DNA of 64,000 nt, from positions 165,452 through 229,451 of the forward strand of contig NW_005201792.1 of the NCBI RefSeq assembly GCF_000372725.1. Reading direction: 5' to 3'. Shown piece after piece: positions 49,072-58,336 of this stretch; positions within the stretch are counted from its first letter, which is position 1, and every line of letters begins with the position of its first letter. The translations under genes were made by a program, and so were the position numbers. Origin of the DNA: Emiliania huxleyi CCMP1516. Taxonomy: Eukaryota; Haptophyta; Isochrysidales; Noelaerhabdaceae. The notes beneath the pieces are model-generated. The model did no database searches. It was not told where the DNA came from and worked only from the letters and a program-made list of their open reading frames with translations.

Positions 49072-49740
49072 ATGTCGTTTCGCTCCATCACGCTCTCGTT
49101 CCCCTCGATGCTGGCGTTCGCCGCGCTCCATTGCCTCGCGCGCGCGTCCTCTCTGCCGATGGCATCGTTCATGGCTTCCCCTCCCGCGGAATTCGTGCTC
49201 ACTGAGCCCGCAAGTGCCGAGTCTTACGCTCCTCCGGACCTCACCGTGTCCTACGAGGTGAATGTTGATCTCGCAAACCTCGCCTTCGACTCGCTCTCGC
49301 TCTTCTACGAGAGTGAGTCGACCCTCTCGACGTGCTCTGCATCCGCCGCTGGCACGCCCTACGCTTCTCGGATCGCCGACAGCAGCATCGGCTCCAACGT
49401 GCCGCTGACGCACCGTCGCACTACCGGCAATCCGATCCTCGAGCCGCCCACGCTCTCCTCGACTACGTGGGCGACTTCACGCACCTGTCCATCGTCTCGC
49501 TCCTCGATGACGACGACACCCTCGCCTGTGGCATCTGGCTCTGAGCTCCTCCACGGCTTCACTTCCAGCACGCCTCTCTCCGACGTAGCGTCAACTGGGA
49601 CTCGACTCGTGCTCGTACCCGCTGAGGCCACCAACAACGTCTCGCAGATCGACCTTGTCTCTCTCACCGGCGCGCCGAGGGCCCTTGCCACCTGCGCCTC
49701 CTCCAGCAATTTCACCGCTGGCTCCCTCCCTGGCAGCTAA
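49072..49740 (+). CDS. Hypothetical Ser/Thr-rich protein (222 aa), uncertain
   Basis: The frame begins with a hydrophobic segment (SMLAFAALHCLARASSLP) and is Ser/Thr/Ala-rich throughout. A second frame (ending VGDFTHLSIVSLLDDDDTLA) and the antisense frame at 49359-49715 are also open and plausible, so coding assignment is weak. It is followed by a CTGTC-rich array at 49745-49830. Confidence 0.3.
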   Translation: MSFRSITLSFPSMLAFAALHCLARASSLPMASFMASPPAEFVLTEPASAESYAPPDLTVSYEVNVDLANLAFDSLSLFYESESTLSTCSASAAGTPYASRIADSSIGSNVPLTHRRTTGNPILEPPTLSSTTWATSRTCPSSRSSMTTTPSPVASGSELLHGFTSSTPLSDVASTGTRLVLVPAEATNNVSQIDLVSLTGAPRALATCASSSNFTAGSLPGS

Positions 49741-50457
49741 CTGGCTGTGCTGTCACCAGCTGTCACCAGCTGTCCCAGCTGTCGCCAGCTGTCGTTGCTG
49801 CTGTCGTTGCTGCTGTCGTTTCGCAGCCGCTGTCACGACATATTGACCACGTCGCGACCGTTAACAGACAGCCGTTTTAACCGTCATGACGTGAATAGTC
49901 TCTCACAACTAGACCAGCGCGCTCGCCAGCTCAAAAGAGAAAGATACAAACAAGAACACAACGCACTCTCTCATGACTAGTGATGACAAGAGGAAGTAAG
50001 CTCATGCATGAACTCGAATCAACGGTACCCGGTACCCTCTTCCTACCCCATGCTTCGCTCATGCTTCGGCATGAATCACGCCCGCTGGAAAAAACATTTT
50101 GCGGGGGATTTTTTCGCCAGTCAATAGAGCATGAAAATACCTTTCAGACGGTACCTTTCTGTCCTCCAGAGTCGAAGAACTCGTCCGGTGGCTGGCCGCC
50201 AAAGTGGCTGGACGGCGCCGCGGCGCACACTGCTCACTGGTTGGTGAGCGCCGCGGAGCACACTGACGGAGCTGTCCTCGGCGCAGCCGTTCGGGCCCCG
50301 CGGCCTGGGTGGTGGCAGTGGCACTCCCTGAGGCTCCCTGAATTTTTCTGGTATTTTCTGGTCTGTGAGTCGGCCACGCAGAGTCGCGAAACCTGGGTAG
50401 GAAGAGGGTACCCGTAAGCTACTCCAGGAGTATTCTCGCGCCACACACACTCTCACG
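49741..50457. other. Intergenic with a CAGCTGTC tandem tract
   Basis: 49745-49830 contains repeats of CCAGCTGTCA/CC and TTGCTGCTGTCG. 50020-50410 has no coding signal except the promoter region of the next gene. Confidence 0.4.
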
Positions 50458-51885
50458 ATGGCCGCACTCGTCCACTCGAGCCGTGCGACTGCTGCTTGCT
50501 CGCGCTGCCACCTCGTGCTGCGCCTTCGCGCCGGTGCTAGGGGCCTCTCCTCCGACGTCGCTGCGCGCTACGAGCCGCAGCGTCTGCACCCGCGCCTGTT
50601 TGAGCCTTCAGAGGTGGTTAGCTCGTGGCTCGACCCTGCCGCTCTCGCGTTGCTGCAAGACGTGGAGCTCGCCGACCTGACGGACACCGACCCCTCGTCC
50701 GTCGCCCTGCGCAGCGTTGCGACAGAGGCGCGAGAGATCTACTCGTTCCCGCTGCTCAGCCCGCAGGCCTGCCGCATGCTGGTCGAGGAGGTCGAGCACT
50801 TCCAGCTGTCAGGACTGCCTGCCCGTCGGCCAAACTCGATGAACAACTACGGCCTCATTCTCAACGAGATTGGGCTGCGCGCGTCGCTGAGCAGGTTGCA
50901 GGCTGCCATCGCGCCGCTGGCACGCGCCGTGTTCCCCGCCGAGGGCCGCTCTCTTGACGACCACCACAGCTTTGTCGTGTCGTACAAGCCCACTGAGGAT
51001 CGCGGCCTGGACATGCACACGGCGTGCTCCGAGTCCAGCTCCACACACCGACCCCACCGCAGCCCTTCGAGACGCGTCCGCAAACTAGGACGACTCGGAC
51101 GTCACGCTCAACGTCTGCCTCGGCTCTGACTCGTTCGAGGCGAGCGGGCTCACCTTCTGCGGCGACATGGTCCGGACGGCGAGTCGCGCGGCGCCCCCCT
51201 CGCGCGGCCTGTCTGAGCGCCTGAGAGCGACGCGTAGGGGTCGGCAGACCACCGGCTGCGCTCGTACAAGTACGCCCACCGGCTCGGCCGCGCGGTGATG
51301 CCGCCCAGATGCGGACCAGAGACCGCTGCCCTCCAACTAGATCTAGCGCTCGAGAGGGCGTGCCACGCCGCGGCATTGTGTGTAGCAGCCCTCCTCTTTC
51401 GTACTGTAGGTGATGCACTTGGGGAGGCGGCGGCACGGCGCGGACGACATCACCAAGGGTCACCGCCTCAACCTCATCATGGTCACCGCCCGCCGCTGCC
51501 CTCGCCGCGACCGCCGAAACTACGCCCAGCCCGCCTCTTGCCACCGCCGCCCCCCCTTCACCGTAGAATGCCTCCAAGATGCCGCGCCCTCGCAGCCCTG
51601 CTCAGCCCCAGCCCCGGCGTGCCCGCGCAGTGGAACTACAACAAGGAGTTCCGCGCCTCGCCCGAGTTCCGGGCACGCTCCTTTGCTCGCGAGGGCTCGC
51701 CCCCCGACGCCGAGTGCATCAGCTACACACACGACAGAGATTACGAGGCCGTCAGCGGTGTGCAGCGGCCCGCGCCGCATTTGGCGTCCTCGGCGTGGTG
51801 TCCGCCACCGCCCGCCGAGTACGACGGATTTGTCGGGCTCGAGGGCCGCTGGGCCGGGCACCCGCGGCGGCGGCCGGCGCCTTGA
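50458..51885 (+). CDS. 2-oxoglutarate/Fe(II)-dependent dioxygenase (prolyl/lysyl hydroxylase-like)
   Basis: Five exons join in frame to 342 aa: 50458-51021, 51089-51169, 51238-51294, 51410-51481, 51631-51885. The N-terminus looks like an organelle presequence. The jelly-roll core holds the iron motif HTD within DRGLDMHTDDSDVTLNVCLG, then FEASGLTFCGDM, the distal His in YAHRLGRAVMHLGRRRHGA and the 2-oxoglutarate-binding basic residue in KGHRLNLIMWNYN. This order matches plant/algal 2OG oxygenases of the prolyl-4-hydroxylase type. Intron 1 is GC-AG, the rest GT-AG; intron 3 has GGTGATGC at both its donor and the next exon start. Substrate unknown. Confidence 0.9.
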
Positions 51886-52279
51886 CGCAGTGACGCACGC
51901 GCCACCTACGACCTACGGCGTACACGCTACCGGGCCGTAGGTACGTTAGACGTGGAGACGCGAGGGTCGCCCCCCCTTGCCCCACCACCTCGTGTGTGTG
52001 GAGAAGTTTACCTTACCGTACCTTACGCTACGGCGGATGATGCGGAAAGAGACAGGGGCCGAGCAGCAGTAAGGACCGACTGGGGGTTTATTTTTTGGCA
52101 GGGATCTCACAACAAGTAAAGCCTGGGTTGGGCCGATGTGCCCGTCGTTCGCCTAAAACAGAAAGTTAGCGCGTCGGTAATCCTTTCGGATATTTTACCT
52201 TGCGGCTTGCGCTAGGAAAGATTCGCCCAGTATTCGCCCGCTGGCTCCTCCCTCCCGATCTTGCTTTGGAGCAGAGCCA
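51886..52279. other. Intergenic between two plus-strand genes
   Basis: No gene; short direct repeats CCTACGACCTACGGCGTA near 51904 and TTACCTTACCGTACCTTAC near 52008. Confidence 0.4.
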
Positions 52280-54041
52280 ATGCCGGTGCTGTGCTTGGTG
52301 TGGATCTTTTCGCTAAGCTCACGATGGATCAGCTCGACTGAGATCCGCCAGGCCTACCTCCGCAGGGCCGCCGCTCTCGCTCGCTTACCTCCAGTACGTC
52401 CGTTGCGAGCCGACGCAAGCTGCAGCAGCGGCAGCGGAGGAAGCAGTGATGGGGGTAACTACGGCGACTGCAGCAGGGATGGCGATACAAATCGCAACAG
52501 CTCGCGGCGGATCGGCCACTCGGTGTGCACCAAGATTGTGACGCCGATGATGCCGTACTACATCGCCACTCACTACCTCGGCTGGGAGGTGTGCCAGCTG
52601 CCCTGCAGCCTGCCACGCACACGGGCACACGGAAAGCGCTACTGCCGGTGGGTGTCCACGGGACGCACGTGCACCCGCTTGAAGTGGCTCCCTCTGGGAC
52701 ATCTCCGCGCACGCGGCAGGTTGCCTGCAACAAGCTGCGCGGCGTCAAGGCGAGGCCGCTTGTTGTGTTTGACGAGGAGGCGCGACGCCCCCTCCCGGCC
52801 ACACGCGTTGCGGTGCTGCAGCCGCCCGCAGTCCCATCCACCTTCGCCCATCCGTCGCTCAGGCGTCCATCACATCCCAGGAGCTGCACCACGAGCTCTG
52901 CCTCCGCAGCAGAAACACGTCGCACCTAACGACCGACCAGCTCGCGGAGGCCAAAAGCGCCGTGCGGATGCTACCGGTCGGGTCGGTGCTGCACGTGCAG
53001 GCGCGCCACGCGCGACAGGAGAGGCCCCGAGCGGACGTGATGGATCCCTGGCGTTGGCGCACCGTAGGTGAATCTGTTCCGGCTGTTCGTGACCGAGCTG
53101 CTCCCGCTGCTGAGGACGAAGGTGATTCTCCTCACGGGGCAATGGCTCAAGCCGGCGCTCGAACTGCTCGCGCCCGGCCGTACGAAGCTACCCGATAGCC
53201 ACCAGAACCGGCTCGGGTTCGTCACCTCGGGCGACGTCGAGGCGACCCTCCGCAGCGACAGGATTGTGCGGTGGTATTCGCAAAACATGTTTGCCGTCCC
53301 AAAGACGTACCAAGACAAATATCGCGGCCTGCCGTACGGGATCGACTACACGAAGGCGGAGCAGTACCGCAAGTGCCTGCGCGACTTTGGCAACGTGCCC
53401 AAGAAGGATACCCTCTTCCTCTCGCCGCTGCGCAACACCTCCAAGGTGAGAGAAGTGCTGCTGAACCTCTCAGAGTACAGAAACGCGATGCGTGCCTTCA
53501 CCGGCAAGAACGGCGCCCGGCGCATCGAGAACTACAGCTACTACTGCGAGCGGCTTGCGCGCGCCCGCTTTGTCATCTCACCCGAAGGCGACCGCCCAGA
53601 CTGCTTCCGCCACTGGGAGGCGGCCGATGCCGCGCGTCGCGCCCCGTCCGGGTCGAGACACGTCCACGACTCACAAACCACGACATACCCCACAGGCGGT
53701 AGGCTTGGGCGTGGTGCCCGTCTGCAACTGCCCCGAGACGCTCCGCCCGCTGCTCGGCCACGGCACCCTCGTCTGGAGGCAACCCGAGAGCTCGCGAAAG
53801 GCTGCTCTGAGCCGCCATTGCCCTAGCCGTAGGCGCCGACATGGTGTACGCATCCGAGGCGGAGTACGAGGACTACGTGCGCTTCCCCTTGCTGCTCGCC
53901 TGGCGCTTCCGGGAGGCGCGCCCGCAGCGGGAGAAGGTCTTTGTCGACTTTTGGAGGAAACGAGTCGACGAAGATCGTAGGAGCTTGTGGGCACGTGAAC
54001 AGTCAGTCCGAACGGGTAGAGTAGGTCAAGTAACTAGATAA
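52280..54041 (+). CDS. Exostosin-like glycosyltransferase (453 aa)
   Basis: Six exons join in frame: 52280-52588, 52720-52779, 52863-53000, 53068-53619, 53696-53789, 53833-54041. An N-terminal signal-anchor-like segment (PVLCLVWIFSLSSRWISS) suggests a Golgi type II protein. The C-terminal half has exostosin/GT47-like features: LLRTKVILLTGQW, RIVRWYSQNMF, LPYGIDY, LFLSPLRNTS, and the nucleotide-sugar-site stretch ARFVISPEGDRPDCFRHWEA followed by VGLGVVPVCN. One intron is GT-AG and four are GC-AG. The N-terminal 100 residues include low-complexity Ser/Gly/Asp and are less certain. Likely role: extracellular or scale polysaccharide synthesis. Confidence 0.82.
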
Positions 54042-54327
54042 CTGGTCAAGTAACTAGAGCGCCGTAGAGTCCAGTTTGCAGCTAAACACTGATAAACTAA
54101 ATCAACAAGGTAGAGATGGGTTGTAAAATTCGCATTCGATGTACGTGCGCTCGAGCGAGAACAGAGACGTACACGCACACACACACACAACGCTGGGGCT
54201 CTGTGGGCCGATGTACGGGGCCCCCCCCTAGGGCCCTACGGGCGTACCCATGCGGGGGGGGAGATGGGGTACCCGGCCCGCCGCAAGCGCCGTTTTTATT
54301 TTTTCGGCCATTTTTACTTGTGTGGTA
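54042..54327. other. Spacer with R4 repeat
   Basis: 54213-54292 is a reverse-oriented R4 copy (GGGGCC, then GCATGGGG..GAGATGGGG-type phrase). Nothing else. Confidence 0.5.
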
Positions 54328-55130
54328 GGTCGCCGGCGGCCGTCAACCAGCCCCGACGCTCTCCCAGCCGTGACCCGAGTCTCGGTCGAGTATATAGGCG
54401 GCGCCGAGCGGAGATGCTGGGTCCACCGCCGCGAGCCGCGCGGCGGCGGTCGCGACGCAGCCGGCGGCGGCTCTCGGCGGCGTCTCGGCGGCGTGCAGCG
54501 CCGTGCTAGGTCGCCGGCGGCCGTCAACCGCCCCGACGCTCTCCCAGCCGTGACCCGAGTCTCGGTCGAGTATATAGGCGGCGCCGAGCGGAGATGCTGG
54601 GTCCACCGCCGCGAGCCGCGCGGCGGCGGTCGCGACGCAGCCGGCGGCGGCTCTCGGCGGCGTCTCGGCGGCGTGCAGCGCCGTGCTAGGTCGCCGGCGG
54701 CCGTCAACCGCCCCGACGCTTTCCCGGCCGTGACCCGAGTCTCGGTCGAGTATATAGGCGGCGCCGATGGGTCCACCGCCGCGAGCCGCGCGGCGGCGGT
54801 CGCGACGCAGCCGGCGGCGGCTCTCGGCGGCGTCTCGGCGGCGTGCAGCGCCGTGCTAGGTCGCCGGCGGCCGTCTACCAGCCCCGTCGCTCTCCCGGCC
54901 GTGACCCGAGTCTCGGTCGAGTATATAGGCGGCGCCGAGCGGCGAAGCTGGGTCCACCGCCACGAGCCGCGCGGCGGCAGTCGCGACGCAGCCGGCGGCG
55001 GCTCTCGGCGGCGTCTCGGCGGCGTGCAGCGCCGTGGTAGGTCGCCGGCGGCCGTCAACCAGCCCCGACGCTCTCCCGGCCGTGACCCGAGTCTCGGTCG
55101 AATATGCAGGCGGCGCCTCTCTCCGCCAGC
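54328..55130 (+). repeat. Five tandem ~180-bp units, each with a TATATA box
   Basis: Unit starts at 54328, 54509, 54689, 54859 and 55040 give spacings of 181, 180, 170 and 181 bp; the fifth unit is truncated. Each unit begins GGTCGCCGGCGGCCGT and carries CCCGAGTCTCGGTCGAGTAT, running into ATAGGCGGCGCC in the first four units; the fifth has GAATATGCAGG instead. Units differ by few bases, one by a 10-bp deletion. The regular TATA-like box in each suggests promoter-type spacer repeats rather than coding DNA. Confidence 0.92.
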
Positions 55131-55159
55131 GCCGCTCCGCCGGCGCCTCCCTAGGTGCG

Positions 55160-55415
55160 GGGCGAGCGCGCCGCGCGGGCCAGGCCGCCGTGCTGCGCAG
55201 CGGCGTCTTATTGCGCGCGCATGACGCGCTGGCGCGAGTCGCTCCTGCGGGCTGCTGGTGCGTGCGTCGAACGGCGCTCGCCCACCTTTTCGGTCCCTGC
55301 GGCGCGTATCCCCGCCGGCGCCGCCCAGCCACGGGCTCCGTAGGCGCAGCATGAGCGCGCCGCGCGCGGGCCAGGCCGCCGTGCTGCGCAGCGGCGTCTT
55401 ATTGCGCGCGCATGG
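55160..55415 (+). repeat. Pair of ~60-bp direct repeats downstream of the tandem units
   Basis: 55165-55223 and 55354-55413 both read GCGCCGCGCG, then GGCCAGGCCGCCGTGCTGCG and GGCGTCTTATTGCGCGCGCA. They extend the structured region toward the palindrome at 55454. Confidence 0.85.
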
Positions 55416-55453
55416 CGCGAGTCGCTCCCGCCTCCCGCGTCCCGGTACGACCT

Positions 55454-55505
55454 GACGCACTATCGACGAGCCACTATCATGATAGTGGCTCGTCGATAGT
55501 GCGTC
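55454..55505. repeat. Perfect 52-bp palindrome
   Basis: Two exact 26-bp arms with no spacer: GACGCACTATCGACGAGCCA continues to TATCA, then TGATA returns symmetrically to GTGCGTC. Centre lies between 55479 and 55480. Confidence 0.97.
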
Positions 55506-55764
55506 TTGCCCGAGTTTCAACACTCCATCACTTACTCGGTCGCCACCGCCCGACGCCCCAGTTGTCCCAGCCGCTCGGTTTGGGATACGGTTGATCCGAC
55601 ACTGCGGCATTTCGGCCACATCGCGGCAAACCGCCTAACCGGCGTTCCGGCGGGCGTTCCGGGGCGGCTTTCTTCTTTTGGCCGAAATGAGACATCGAAC
55701 ACTACACCCGGTGGCCGGTCCGGATATCTCCAAGGAGCGGGCCGCGCCGCACCCAATTTTCACC

Positions 55765-55919
55765 CTTCCGTCCGGAAGGCTTCCGGAGCCGGCTGCGCCG
55801 GCTGCCGCCGGCCTCCGGAACCCCCTCCGGAAGCGGCGCTGCGCGCCGCTTCCGGAGGGGGGCCTTCCGGAGCGGGCTGCGCCCGCTCCCGGATTCCGGA
55901 GCTGCGCTCCGGAATCCGG
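55765..55919. repeat. Cluster of hairpins, four with the same TGC loop
   Basis: Consecutive perfect inverted repeats: 55765-55779 (CTTCCG stem); 55787-55803 (7-bp arms); 55821-55861 (19-bp arms); 55869-55889 (9-bp arms); 55889-55919 (14-bp arms). The last four all have loop TGC flanked by G-C closing pairs. TCCGGA / TTCCGG cores recur between them. Confidence 0.95.
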
Positions 55920-55944
55920 AAATTTTCATGGGAATTCGGCGTAC

Positions 55945-56087
55945 GAAAGGGAGGATCCCCAAAGGTCCGAACGAAGTGGCGTCAAGTTGCAATCACCCGC
56001 CCGCCGGGCCGCCGCGTCCCGGCGGTCCCGCAGCTCGCGCAAATCTCCCGCTTAACCCACCTGTGATGTTACAATAGGGGATCCCTA
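55945..56087. mobile_element. 143-bp insertion in R1 copy 3
   Basis: R1 copy 4 reads GGCGTACTTGCGG without interruption at ~60657. In copy 3 the same site reads GGCGTAC, 143 bp of other sequence, then TAC and TTGCGG. The 3-bp TAC duplication and imperfect inverted ends (AGGGAGGATCCCC / GGGGATCCCT) suggest a small TIR element. Confidence 0.65.
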
Positions 56088-56090
56088 TAC

Positions 56091-56662
56091 TTGCGGCCAT
56101 GCTCTATCACGCCTTGCGACAGCGCTACTGACCGTGCCCTGCTGCACAAATTGATCACCTGCATAGCTCGCGGCCTTAGTCTCTCTTCAGTATTCAGTGC
56201 ACAGCGGTGACCTGATCGTACGGCCAGTAGGAAGGTGTCCTTCCGGCGCGTGCACACTTCTGACGGGTGACGCAATGCGCGTCACAACTGCCTCGGATTG
56301 GCTGCTGGCACTCTCGCCGCTATACACAGCCTCGCGCACATGGGCAGTCAAGAGGGAGCATGCACCTTCTCAGGAGAGCGCCAGTGCCTCTCCTCTTGGA
56401 CCAGCAAACGTGGTGGTCTCGTGTCACCAATGTGGGACCAGTGCCGCAGTGCGGCATCGCGCCATGGACAGCTCTGACACTGCGCCTCACCACTGACCGG
56501 GAAGGCCGCGAAGTGGGCCAGCACAGGTCGCACATTGTGGCAGCAGTGCATGTCTGTAGAGGAGCAGCAGCGTCAGGGTCGCAGGGTCGGATCGTGTCAA
56601 GCCTCTCGCCCGGCCGGCCGCGTGCAGACGTCGGCCTGTCTGCTGTCTGGAGTGATCTGTCG
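56091..56662 (-). repeat. Dispersed repeat R1, copy 3 (truncated)
   Basis: Reverse-oriented R1 beginning CTTGCGGCCATGCT and ending at GGAGTGATCTGTCGAC. It lacks the GGGGCCCCCGGAGG end present in copies 1, 2 and 4, and its internal open frame is disrupted. Confidence 0.85.
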
Positions 56663-56929
56663 ACACTGTCCATCTCGTTTGAGTTGACTGTTATAGCCCC
56701 CGCTACCCAGTTGATGCACTCGTGCGACGTAGCGGGGGGCCACGACTACGTTTACGAAAACATAAGTAGTCCCGCGAGGTGTGAATTTGGCCGCCCCAGT
56801 AGCCCCCTTTCCAATGAATTGGTTTTGCTGCGCGTCCCCACAGAGCGTCCAAACTTGGTTTTGGGCGCGAACCGTATCTCGCAACGAATCTCGCCGGCCT
56901 CACCGGCCCCCACCGGCTTTTCGCCGCCC

Positions 56930-57618
56930 ATGGCGGATGCCATCTTCGGCCGGCTCTCCGTCTACGGCAGTGTGCTGCGGACCGAGGAAAGCAGCGTGCT
57001 GCTGGACATCGCCACCTGCGTCAAAACGCAGTGGCGCTCGTGCTGGTCGGCGTGCTGCTGGAGTGCGCACGCTCGCGCAGGGCCGACACTCCACGCCGGC
57101 CGCTCGAGCAGCCATGCTCCGAGTCGGCGCCGACGCGCTGCTCGCGCTCGGGGAGCCGTGCGCACCACCCGCCCCCCGGCACCACCAACCCCCCCGGCGC
57201 GCACTGTGTGCACCAGAATCCACTTCCCGGGCAGCGATCCGCGGGGCTGGCCGCTCGGTCTCGCGCAGAATAGCTGCCTCATCCAGATGGTGCTTGGCAT
57301 CCCCGTCCCCGCGGAGCCTGCTATCCTGACTACAATCAGGGCTGCGAACGAGCTCCTTGACCTACCGCTACACCCGCCATTGATTGGCGCCTGCGACCGG
57401 ATCTTGACGACGCTACACAGGCTCCTGCCGGAGGCGGACGGCATCCGCGCGGCACTTGACTGGACGAGCAGCTGCCGCTCCTACGTCTGATCGAAGAAGC
57501 CGAAGAGATGCTGGAGTTGGAGCCGCTCGAGGGCAGCCTTCAGTCACGGCTTGGTGCCATCCAAGACCTGCTGGCCGACGTCCCGTACTCCCGCTCAGCT
57601 CTCGCTCCAGCAGCCTGA
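56930..57618 (+). CDS. Unknown protein, frame broken near the 3' end
   Basis: The frame starting MADAIFGRLSVYGSVLRTEE has a plausible first exon (to CVKTQ) and an ordered C-terminal part (SCLIQMVLGIPVPAEPAILT, then TIRAANELLDLPLHPPLIGA). At ~57460 the coding signal shifts by one frame and continues as DEQLPLLRLIEEAEEMLELE, then LGAIQDLLADVPYSRSALAP, to a stop at 57618. The Arg/Pro-rich middle (57060-57215) may be an intron. A decayed gene or a sequence error is possible; family unknown. Confidence 0.4.
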
Positions 57619-57748
57619 GGGTTCCGCGTAGCGCGTTACTATTATCCGCGTTCTATGTGCTCTCCTGCTCTGACCTCTGTGACGAAGAAGTTGCTTGTCT
57701 TCACAAGAGCCTGTTTTGTTTGTTAAATGTCTTCTGAACAGTATTACT

Positions 57749-58186
57749 TGCGACGGTGTATCATTCACTTTATGCCACCGTTGCATATCCGGACCGTTTC
57801 ATTCACTTTATGCCACCGTTGCATATCCGGACCGTTAACGGTCCGGATATGCAACGGTGGCATAAAGTGAATGATACACCGTCGCAAAACTGCATTGGGT
57901 CTCGAGTTCGAATCCCGCAGTTCGACTCGGCGCAAAAAACCCAAGACGGGCGTTGTCACTGGTTCGAAACCCACCTTAGCGTTCACCTGATATCCGCCGG
58001 TACCCAAAACCGGATGCATCTCCGCACGACCCAGGAATGCAGTTTTGCGACGGTGTATCAGTCGCCTTATGCCACCGTTGCATATCCGCCCGAGGGTGTT
58101 CCCGCATGCAGAGAAGACCAATCCGCTGGGCTGGGGGGGAAGTAACCATATGCAACGGTGGCATAAAGTGAATGATACACCGTCGC
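57749..58186. mobile_element. 438-bp inverted-repeat element with 6-bp TSD
   Basis: Outer ends GCGACGGTGTATCATTCAC and its complement are inverted; flanks are ATTACT (57743-57748 and 58187-58192). Inside, the same end sequence recurs in both orientations. One 37-bp block is tandemly repeated at 57770-57834, and AATGCAGTTTTGCGACGG / CCGTCGCAAAACTGCATT form an inner inverted pair (57885 and 58040). It thus looks like two foldback units merged into one element. No coding sequence. Confidence 0.82.
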
Positions 58187-58336
58187 ATTACTCTCGTGTT
58201 TTTGTGCGCGTTGTCGGTTGATAGCTGGGTAGCGGGGGGCCCCGCCGGAGGCTGGTTGCTGATTTTGTACTTTCTTCACCTCTTTTCAACGCTGCTCGGG
58301 ACGCAGCCGCAGGTCGCAGCCCCCCGCCGATCTTCC

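Noticed and set aside
49359-49715. 118-codon minus-strand frame
   Set aside because: Overlaps the plus-strand ORF fully; neither has a family match, and the plus frame is longer with a hydrophobic start.
57900-57975. Two Pol III B-box-like phrases (GTTCGAATCCC, GGTTCGAAACCC)
   Set aside because: No A box or cloverleaf can be built around either; treated as interior of the 438-bp element.
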